This document shows positions 16,546 through 23,700 of a DNA stretch of 64,000 bases, piece after piece. Location: contig NZ_LXTT01000130.1 in NCBI RefSeq assembly GCF_001683915.1, positions 62,001-126,000 on the forward strand, read 5' to 3'. The DNA is from Allomuricauda sp. CP2A. Lineage in GTDB: Bacteria > Bacteroidota > Bacteroidia > Flavobacteriales > Flavobacteriaceae. The notes beneath the pieces are model-generated. The model did not search any database. It was not told where the DNA came from and saw only the letters and a program-made list of their open reading frames with translations. Within the stretch, counting starts at the first letter, position 1. Every line of letters begins with the position of its first letter. A program made the translations under genes and the position numbers.

Positions 16546-17064
16546 ATGAAGGATATAGCAAGACAAAGTATGAGCATTAAAGTGGAATCCATGGATTTGC
16601 TCAACCAACAGATAAAAATGGAAGCCCATGCCTCTGCCACCTATTTGGCCATGGCGTCTTGGTGTGAGCAGAATGGGTTTTTTACAAGTGCCAAGTTTTT
16701 CTACAAGCAAACTGAGGAAGAACGTGGACACATGATGAAGATTTTTGAATTTTTGGTGGATACGGGCGGAAACCCTGTTTCACCGGAAGTTACTGATATC
16801 AACCATGATTATTCTTCCATTGTGGATGTCTTTGAAAACACGTTGGAACATGAAGTGGCCGTGACCAAATCCATTCACAATATTGTGAAAAAAGCCCGTG
16901 AATTGGGCGATTTGGCCACAGAACGATTCTTGGATTGGTTTGTTCTGGAACAAGTTGAGGAAGAAAACACCATCCGTGATATTTTGGATATGATCAATGT
17001 GACCGGCACAGAAGGTGTAGGACTACAAATGATCGATAACAAAGTAGCCGATTGGATTGATTAA
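16546..17064 (+). CDS. ftnA: Ferritin, non-haem iron storage
   Basis: 172 residues. Four-helix ferritin with the ferroxidase-site residues visible: the helix A glutamate in QQIKMEAHASATYLAM, the helix B ExxH in EEERGHMMKIFEFL, and later E and Q positions in HEVAVTKSIH and VLEQVEEENTIRDIL. Stores iron as a 24-mer in the cytoplasm and lowers oxidative stress. The start MKDIARQSMSIK could also be the Met at residue 9; the first ATG suits the upstream promoter. Monocistronic, with a palindromic repeat and a terminator behind it. Confidence 0.93.
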   Translation: MKDIARQSMSIKVESMDLLNQQIKMEAHASATYLAMASWCEQNGFFTSAKFFYKQTEEERGHMMKIFEFLVDTGGNPVSPEVTDINHDYSSIVDVFENTLEHEVAVTKSIHNIVKKARELGDLATERFLDWFVLEQVEEENTIRDILDMINVTGTEGVGLQMIDNKVADWID

Positions 17065-17102
17065 ATAAATCCAATCACAATAACCAAAAAGAGGCAGATT
17101 TT

Positions 17103-17203
17103 CGTCAACCTGAACTTGTTTCAGGTTCTCATCGTGATATTTTTATCAGTTTGACGAGATTCTGAAATTAACCTGCCTTCCGGCAGGCAGGTTCGGAATG
17201 ACG
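17103..17203. repeat. Palindromic intergenic repeat element, type A
   Basis: 101 bp bounded by CGTCA and TGACG, close to the copy at 3802-3904: same left hairpin CCTGAACTTGTTTCAGG, same GATTCTGAAAT segment, and a CCTGCCTTCCGGCAGGCAGG palindrome. The central part differs, so the copies diverge mainly between the palindromes. Lies between convergent ftnA and the DinB gene. Confidence 0.8.
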
Positions 17204-17229
17204 ATTTTCCAACTCATACAAAATAAAAT

Positions 17230-17250
17230 GGGGCCAAACGGCCCCGTTTT
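17230..17250. terminator. Bidirectional terminator between ftnA and DinB gene
   Basis: GGGGCC-AAAC-GGCCCC is a perfect 6-bp stem with TTTT following on the plus strand and ATTTTATTTT on the minus strand. Confidence 0.75.
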
Positions 17251-17792
17251 CAGTTTATATACCTTTCCTTAATAATATTGAAATGGCGAAGCTCATGACC
17301 TGCAATATGGTAGGCCAACCCACGCACCGTCCTATGGTTTATGATACTGCCATCAAAATCCACTCCCTTGCCTCCCCGTGTAAAACTCTCTTCAGGTAAA
17401 TATTTAAAAAGGGTTATTGTTGACTTTCTGACCGATTCATATTCATCAAAAATACTTTCCAAACTCCTCGTATTGGCATCTGAATATTGCGCATAGCTGT
17501 CTTGGTCAAATCCATGGAGCGGTGTGTCATCATTTCTGGCGTATCTAAGGGCCCGATAGGCAAAAATCCGTTCATCATCGATCAGATGCACCAGTATTTC
17601 TTTAATGGTCCACTTATCTTTTGCATACCGAAACTCTAATTTTTCCTTCGGAAGGGAATACACAAAATCTTTGATTTTGAGAAAATTTTCCCAGAGATGC
17701 TCCAAAACCTTGCCATCATCTTCCAATAGATCCATATAAATATGGGAATATTCCGGATACTCTCCCTTGATCGGTTTTTTAATGTATCGCAT
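17250..17792 (-). CDS. DinB family protein
   Basis: 180 residues forming the DinB/YfiT four-helix bundle. Putative metal-binding histidines are in KEILVHLIDDE near residue 68 and AGHELRHF near 168, the usual triad positions. Family members include thiol-dependent S-transferases; the substrate here cannot be told. Four bp downstream of the HxlR-type regulator gene and probably its regulated partner, since they share the upstream palindromic operator. Confidence 0.85.
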   Translation of the reverse strand: MRYIKKPIKGEYPEYSHIYMDLLEDDGKVLEHLWENFLKIKDFVYSLPKEKLEFRYAKDKWTIKEILVHLIDDERIFAYRALRYARNDDTPLHGFDQDSYAQYSDANTRSLESIFDEYESVRKSTITLFKYLPEESFTRGGKGVDFDGSIINHRTVRGLAYHIAGHELRHFNIIKERYIN

Positions 17793-17796
17793 TGTC

Positions 17797-18144
17797 TTAC
17801 GGTTTGTTGTTATTTTCCTTAAAACTATTCACCCAACGGTGCCGGGCCCAATTTCCCATGGGTTCCAAAAGCTCATACAATTCCTTACCATATTCGGTAA
17901 GGGCATAGCCTTCCAAAGTTCGCTCAATAAGATTGCAGTCCCTTAATTCCTTTAATCTTGTGTTCAGGGTTGTGGGCGAAATGGATTCACAATAGTCTTG
18001 AAGCCCTCTAAATGTATTTGGCCCAGTGTACAAATGCCAAATGATGCCCATGGCCCAACTCCTTCCCAATAAATCAAGCAGAGCCATTATGGGTTGCCCT
18101 GTTTTTGAGCCACGAACAGGAATTCCTGGTTTAGGTGTTTTCAT
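17797..18144 (-). CDS. HxlR family transcriptional regulator
   Basis: 115 residues. Winged helix of the HxlR family: LLDLLGRSWAMGIIWHLY near residue 23, FRGLQDYCESISPTTLNTRLKEL as recognition region, then LIERTLEGYALTEYGKEL as the wing. Two cysteines (C52 and C69) are present; some HxlR proteins sense electrophiles through cysteine, so redox control is possible but not shown. First gene of a two-gene unit with DinB. A double inverted repeat built on TAGTAG/CTACTA sits a few bases upstream of its ATG and is a good candidate for autoregulation. Confidence 0.88.
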   Translation of the reverse strand: MKTPKPGIPVRGSKTGQPIMALLDLLGRSWAMGIIWHLYTGPNTFRGLQDYCESISPTTLNTRLKELRDCNLIERTLEGYALTEYGKELYELLEPMGNWARHRWVNSFKENNNKP

Positions 18145-18147
18145 TAA

Positions 18148-18175
18148 CTACTATTTTAGTAGCAAAGCTACTAAA
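18148..18175. promoter_or_regulatory. Overlapping inverted repeats, candidate HxlR operator
   Basis: TTTAGTAGC-AAA-GCTACTAAA (18155-18175) is a perfect 9-bp inverted repeat. It overlaps a second one, CTACTA-TTT-TAGTAG (18148-18162), so three CTACTA/TAGTAG half-sites are evenly spaced, starting 4 bp upstream of the hxlR-type ATG. Confidence 0.65.
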
Positions 18176-18209
18176 TTCATAGCGTCTAGAAAAATTCTTT
18201 TCACACCAT

Positions 18210-18242
18210 AAAAAAACCTGATTGAACTAGCTCAATCAGGTT
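18210..18242 (-). terminator. Terminator of the membrane zinc peptidase gene
   Basis: AACCTGATTGA and TCAATCAGGTT form a perfect 11-bp stem around a six-base loop. On the minus strand it is followed by a T run, 28 bp after the stop of the peptidase gene. Confidence 0.85.
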
Positions 18243-18269
18243 ACTATTAAATTTTAAAGGTGTGTGTTG

Positions 18270-18971
18270 TTAATCCCTGCCGCCAAAAACCTGAACCGCC
18301 CAGTAAAGTAGGGAGGCCAAGGCTCCTATTGCCGCAACCAAATACGTTCTGGCCGCCCATTTTAGGGCATCCTCAGAACCGGCATACTCTTCTTGGCTTA
18401 CCATGTTCTTTTGCTTTAGCCATACCAAGGCTCGCTTACTGGCATCATATTCCACAGGTAGGGTAATAAAACTGAACAAAGTGGCAAATCCCATCATGAT
18501 CAGTCCGGCTACGGCTATGTAAAACCCAATACCTCCGGCCACACCGGTAGCGGCCATCAACATAATGCCTCCAAAGACTATCCAAGTGGACATCCCTGAG
18601 GTAACACTCACCACAGGCACCAATTTGGAGCGCATCGTCAACCATTCATAGGCTTGGGCATGTTGCACCGCGTGGCCACATTCGTGTGCGGCAACGGCTG
18701 CAGCTGCAGCATTGCGCTGGTTGTACACCCCTTCACTTAAATTCACGGTCTTGTTTTTTGGGTTATAGTGATCTGTCAACATTCCGGGAGTGGAGATTAC
18801 CTTAACATCCCTGATTCCATGGTCATCCAACATTTTTTTGGCAATTTCGGCTCCACTCATCCCATTGCGGAGATGTACTTGGGAGTATTTTTTGAATTTG
18901 CTCTTCAATTTGCTGCTGACCAACCAACTGATCAACGCAATTCCACCAATCAATATATAATATGTCATCAT
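18270..18971 (-). CDS. YugP-type zinc metallopeptidase, membrane bound
   Basis: 233 residues from the ATG at 18971. N-terminal membrane helix (YYILIGGIALISWLVSS), a soluble segment with the zinc motif HECGH at 96-100, then two long hydrophobic segments (STWIVFGGIMLMAATGV and IAVAGLIMMGFATLFSFI), the sequence PVEYDASKRAL and a C-terminal helix. This is the YugP family of membrane zinc peptidases of unknown substrate. The conserved VEYDAS element probably supplies the third ligand. Single-gene unit with its own terminator. Confidence 0.9.
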   Translation of the reverse strand: MMTYYILIGGIALISWLVSSKLKSKFKKYSQVHLRNGMSGAEIAKKMLDDHGIRDVKVISTPGMLTDHYNPKNKTVNLSEGVYNQRNAAAAAVAAHECGHAVQHAQAYEWLTMRSKLVPVVSVTSGMSTWIVFGGIMLMAATGVAGGIGFYIAVAGLIMMGFATLFSFITLPVEYDASKRALVWLKQKNMVSQEEYAGSEDALKWAARTYLVAAIGALASLLYWAVQVFGGRD

Positions 18972-19013
18972 AGCTTTTCTGTTTTGGTCTACTAAATATA
19001 CCACAATAAAGCA

Positions 19014-19039
19014 AAAACCCCGCCAAATATTGACGGGGT
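19014..19039 (-). terminator. Terminator of alanine dehydrogenase gene
   Basis: ACCCCG...CGGGGT stem extended by CAA/TTG across one mismatch; on the minus strand a TTTTTG tail follows. About 22 bp after the ald stop codon. Confidence 0.75.
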
Positions 19040-19061
19040 CCTTTTACTGACAAAATGTAAG

Positions 19062-20162
19062 TTATGCCAACGCTGGCTCCCAATGAAAGGCTTCGATAAT
19101 TTCCTTATAAACTACTTCACCTTCCGCAATGTTCAATCCTTTGGCCAGTGATTTATCCAGATTACATGCGCTACGCCATCCCAAATTGGCCAGTTTTAGC
19201 ACATAGGGCAGTGTTACATTCGTCAAGGCAACTGTAGAAGTATAAGGCACTGCCCCTGGCATATTGGCTACACAATAATGAACCACATCATCTATAATAT
19301 AAACAGGGTCTTCATGGGTTGTTGGTTTTGTGGTTTCCACGCATCCCCCCTGATCTACGGCCACATCCACGATCACTGTACCGGGGTGCATGTCCTTGAG
19401 CATGTCCCTTGTGATCAAGTTTGGGGCTTTGGCACCTTTTAGAAGAACACCACCTATGATAAGATCATGGTTTTTGATATGTTTTCTGATATTGAACTCG
19501 TTGGAAAATTCGGTAATAACATGGCTTGGCATGATATCGTTCACATAGCGGAGCTTTTTCATGTTTATATCCAAAATGGTCACTTGGGCACCCAGACCTG
19601 CTGCCATTTTTGCAGCTTGAATGCCCACTGTTCCCGCTCCCAAGACCAAAACGCGGCCCGGCGACACTCCGGGAACACCTCCCAAAAGCACCCCTTTGCC
19701 TTTTACGGGCTTTTCCAAATATTTGGCTCCTTGCTGAATGGCCATACGTCCGGCCACTTCAGACATGGGAGTGAGAAGCGGAAGGCTACCGTCTGGATCT
19801 TCAACCGTTTCATAGGCAATACAAACCGATTTACGCTGGATCATGGCTTGCGTCAACGCCTCGCTTGAAGCAAAATGAAAGTAGGTGAATACAATCTGGC
19901 CTTTCTGGATAAGATTGTATTCTTGGGCAACGGGCTCTTTTACTTTCACGATCATATCGCTCATGGCATACACCTGACCGATCGTATCCAAAATTGTGGC
20001 CCCCGCCCGTTGATAATCATGGTTGAAAAAACCGCTGCCTTCACCTGCACCTGATTGCACATAGACAGTGTGGTTGTTCTTTACCAGCTCAAAAACCCCA
20101 GCTGGTGTCATCCCTACCCGGCTTTCATTGTTCTTGATTTCTCTTGGTACCCCTACAATCAT
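19062..20162 (-). CDS. ald: Alanine dehydrogenase
   Basis: 366 residues, normal size. NAD-dependent enzyme interconverting alanine and pyruvate plus ammonia. N-terminal substrate domain starts MIVGVPREIKNNESRVGMTPAG; the catalytic Lys in VKVKEPV (near 74) and His in YFHFA (near 96) are present. The NAD-binding Rossmann motif is LVLGAGTVGIQAAKMAAGLGA near 170. C-terminal NMPGAVPYTSTVALTN is diagnostic. Upstream, within 185 bp, are repeated AAGTAGGGGT boxes that may bind a regulator. A transhydrogenase alpha subunit is excluded by the C-terminal motif. Confidence 0.95.
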   Translation of the reverse strand: MIVGVPREIKNNESRVGMTPAGVFELVKNNHTVYVQSGAGEGSGFFNHDYQRAGATILDTIGQVYAMSDMIVKVKEPVAQEYNLIQKGQIVFTYFHFASSEALTQAMIQRKSVCIAYETVEDPDGSLPLLTPMSEVAGRMAIQQGAKYLEKPVKGKGVLLGGVPGVSPGRVLVLGAGTVGIQAAKMAAGLGAQVTILDINMKKLRYVNDIMPSHVITEFSNEFNIRKHIKNHDLIIGGVLLKGAKAPNLITRDMLKDMHPGTVIVDVAVDQGGCVETTKPTTHEDPVYIIDDVVHYCVANMPGAVPYTSTVALTNVTLPYVLKLANLGWRSACNLDKSLAKGLNIAEGEVVYKEIIEAFHWEPALA

Positions 20163-20234
20163 TTTGTTGTGTTTTTATGATTACACTTCCAAAGTTGTTA
20201 CAAAAAAAACAAACTGGAAAACAAAATCGATAAA

Positions 20235-20337
20235 AAGTAGGGGTACAAGGCTAAAATTTATGTTTTTTAACAATTATACCCCTGTTTAAGTAGGGGTCAT
20301 TTATTAAATATGATATATATTTTTTGTATGACCCCTA
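20235..20337. promoter_or_regulatory. AGGGGT/ACCCCT box cluster upstream of ald
   Basis: Two direct AAGTAGGGGT boxes (20235-20244 and 20288-20297) are 53 bp apart, close to five helical turns. ACCCCT at 20278-20283 and 20331-20336 pairs with AGGGGT in inverted orientation; the outer AGGGGTCAT/ATGACCCCT pair is 9 bp. A weak minus-strand promoter, TTG-N17-TAGCCTTG, lies among them. The cluster fills the gap between SemiSWEET and ald. Confidence 0.45.
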
Positions 20338-20347
20338 AAAATAGGGC

Positions 20348-20602
20348 TTACTTGTGTTTTAATTTTAAAAACAGCATCACCAAGACCAAAAAACCGGTTA
20401 CGCCATTGGCAAGCATGATCGCCAAGCTTTCATGCTTATAGCCATAGTAGAGCCAAAGCATGGTGCCCGTAAAGAAGGCCAAATACATGGTGAGGGAAAT
20501 ATCTTTGGTAGACCTGTGCTTCCACGCTTTGTATACTTGTGGAATAAAGGCACTGGTGGTGAGGGTGGCCGCAGCAAGGCCAATGATTTCAATAGGGTCC
20601 AT
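20348..20602 (-). CDS. SemiSWEET-family sugar transporter
   Basis: 84 residues with three transmembrane helices: IEIIGLAAATLTTSAFIPQVY, ISLTMYLAFFTGTMLWLYYGY and LAIMLANGVTGFLVLVMLFL. The PQ motif in AFIPQVYKAWKHRSTKDIS places it among SemiSWEET half-transporters, which work as dimers moving mono- or disaccharides by facilitated diffusion. Single gene, preceded by a palindromic repeat and followed by the ald control region. Confidence 0.88.
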   Translation of the reverse strand: MDPIEIIGLAAATLTTSAFIPQVYKAWKHRSTKDISLTMYLAFFTGTMLWLYYGYKHESLAIMLANGVTGFLVLVMLFLKLKHK

Positions 20603-20638
20603 GGTAAGGTAGTTGTTCGCTATCTAAAGATACGAATT

Positions 20639-20697
20639 AACCTGTCGCCTTTCGACTGCCTGCCCGTCCGGCAGGCGGGCGCTCAAGGTGACAGGTT
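20639..20697. repeat. Palindromic repeat element, short form
   Basis: Fifty-nine bp bounded by AACCTGTC and GACAGGTT, with an inner CTGCCTGCCCG/CGGCAGGCGGGC palindrome and TTTCGAC...GCTCAAGG arms. The same building blocks (GTCCGGCAG, TTCGACTGC-GCTCA) occur in the leuS insertion at 22110-22195. Lies between the leuS 3' end and the SemiSWEET 5' end. Confidence 0.75.
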
Positions 20698-20719
20698 TAA
20701 GTAAAATTCAAGAGAGTGT

Positions 20720-23700
20720 TTAGCCTACAATATTGACGATCTTACCCGGAACCACAATCACTTTTTTGGGTGTGCGGCCCTGTAACTGTTCTTGGGTTTT
20801 TTCGTGGGCCAGGACGGCGGCTTCAATTTCATCCTTGTCCATGTCCAAGGGCAACTCCAATTTAAAGCGCATTTTCCCATTAAAGGAAATGGGGTATTCC
20901 TTGCTGCTCTCCACCAAGTACTTCTCCTCAAATTTGGGAAAAGGGGCTTCTGCAATGGACTCGCTATGGCCCAATCGCTCCCAAAGCTCTTCAGCAATGT
21001 GGGGCGCATAGGGCGATACCAAAATGGCCAAGGGCTCCAAAATGGCCTTGCTGGTACATTTCTGGGCCGTCAACTCGTTTACACAGATCATAAAGGTGGA
21101 TACGGAGGTGTTGAACGAGAAGTTTTCAATGTCCTCTTCCACTTTTTTGATGGTTTTGTGGAGTGTTTTTAGATTGTCTGCTGTGGGTGCAACACCCCCC
21201 TCGCCCCCCTCAAGGGGGGAATAGAGTTTCCAAAGTTTTTTCAGGAAGGAATGCACTCCTGTAATCCCGGCCGTGTTCCAAGGTTTGGATTGCTCCAAGG
21301 GGCCCAAGAACATTTCGTATAAGCGAAGGGAATCTGCCCCATACTCCTCACAAATGGCATCGGGGTTGACGACATTGTATTTGGATTTGGACATTTTTTC
21401 GACTTCCGGATATGTTTTAAACTCCCTTGATTTTCCAGAAAATAATTCTGTGAATTTACCATCCAACCAAAATCCCCCTGGCACAACATAAATTGAATCA
21501 TTGTAAGATTCATTGGTTTTTCTGTAGCCTTCGATATCCAAAATATTGTTTTCTACATAATTCACATCAAAACGATGAGGTATTACCTGATTATAAGGAA
21601 CGGCATATTCACCTTCTTTGTATTCATCAAGGTATTCATAATCAGAACTAAAGAAAACATATTTCACATCATCACCATAATACTGAAACTTATCTAATTC
21701 GCCATTTTCGTTTTCCTTAATCAAGAAAATGATATTTGATGCTCTTTTACCTTCAAATCCGCCTTCAGTCTTATATCCAGAAATATACGCTTGATTAACT
21801 GAGGCCTGATTAGCAAATTCTGAAGTCCCCGTAATCATCCCTTGGTTGATCAACTTTTGGGCATACTCATCTTTGGGCACATAGCCCATATCAAACATAA
21901 ACTTTTGCCAAAAACGGGAATACAAGAGGTGGCCTGTAGCGTGCTCACTACCTCCTATATATAAGTCCACATCCTGCCAATAGTTGATGGCTTCAGGGGA
22001 GAAAATGGCCTCGTCATTACGCGGGTCCATATACCGATTAAAGTATTGGGAACTCCCTGCCCACCCCGGCATGGTGTTCAATTCCAAAGGATAGATACCG
22101 TCATGCTGGACTTTCTGCCCGTCCGGCAGGTGGGGTTTCGGCATCCCATCCCCCTTGTCCAACCCTTCGACTGCGCTCAGGGTGACAAGGTCATTGGAAA
22201 CTACTTTATTATTCTTTGCATCCCAAGCCCACGTAGTGGCATTGCCCAATGGCGGTTCCCCGGTTTCGGTGGGGAGGTATTTTTCCACTTCGGGGAGCTC
22301 CAACGGCAAATATTTTTCATCGATCATTTGCGGCATGCCATCCACATAATACACCGGGAAGGGTTCGCCCCAATACCGCTGACGGCTAAAAACGGCATCG
22401 CGAAGTCGATAATTCACCTTTCCTTTGCCATGGCCAATCCGTTCCAATTCGGATATGATTTTCTTCATCGCATCCTTGTAAGAAAGCCCATTTAGAAAAT
22501 CGGAATTGGCAATTACCGTGGTTTCCTTGTCGGCAAATGCCTCTTCGGAAATATCCACCCCCTCAAAAATGTTGGGGATGGGGATATTGTAATGTTTTGC
22601 AAAATCATAATCGCGTTGGTCCCCACAAGGCACGGCCATTACTGCACCGGTTCCGTAGCTGGCCAACACGTAGTCGCCAATCCAAATGGGAATGGGTTCC
22701 TTGGTGAACGGATGTTCTGCATACGCTCCCGTGAACACCCCTGAAATGGTTTTTACATCGGCCATACGGTCCCGTTCGGAACGTTTTGCCGTGGCCTCCA
22801 CATAGGCTTCCACCTCAGCTTTTTGTTCCGGCGTCGTTATTTTGGCCACCAATTCATGCTCGGGTGCCAAGGTCATAAAACTTACCCCAAAAATGGTATC
22901 GGGGCGGGTGGTGAAGACTTCTATTTGATATGGGTGATTATCCCCTCCCCAGCCCTCCCCTGTGGAGAGGGAGTCTAAAATGTCTTCTATCTTTTTTATA
23001 ACCGCCTCTAGGTTTGAAATAACTTCATCATTGGTAAAACGGATAACCGTAAACCCCTTTTTTTGTTCCAATTCCAATGTCCGTTGGGCATCTTTATCCA
23101 ATTGATAGTCATGGATTTTTTCATCAACTTCAATAATCAGTTTTTTTTCAAGGCATATAAAATCAACAATATATTTATAAACTGGATGCTGCCTTCTAAA
23201 CTTAACATCAAGATTTTTTCTTCTCAATGCTTGCCACAATTTGTCCTCAGCAGGCGTTGGGTTCTTTCGCATTTCTTTCGCCCGTTCCAACAAAACTCCA
23301 ATCATTGACGAATCACCTGTCAATCTTGCATTAGCCCCCCCTCCGCTAGAGGGGGTTGGGGGGAGGACTGAATTGCTGTCCCCTCCTTGTTCCTCCCCAA
23401 AGGGGAGGACATTAAAAGTAACCGTGGCTCCAACCGATCTTCCAATCCAGTTGGTTTGGGCATCTTTTAGCGGCTGGGGCCAGTCGATTTTGTCCAGACC
23501 ATCCAATAAACGTTGGGCATAAGCCGTAATCCGCATGCTCCATTGCGTCATTTTTTTACGTATCACTGGATGGCCTCCACGTTCAGAAACACCATTCACG
23601 ATCTCATCATTGGCCAAAACAGTGCCCAAAGCCGGGCACCAGTTCACTTCGGTATCGGCCAAATACGTCAATCTATATTTTAAGAGGATTTCTTGTTTTT

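Noticed and set aside
22931-23410. Intein in LeuRS
   Set aside because: No Cys or Ser at an N-terminal junction, no His-Asn followed by Cys/Ser/Thr at the other end, and the insert is a DUF559 domain, not a Hint domain.
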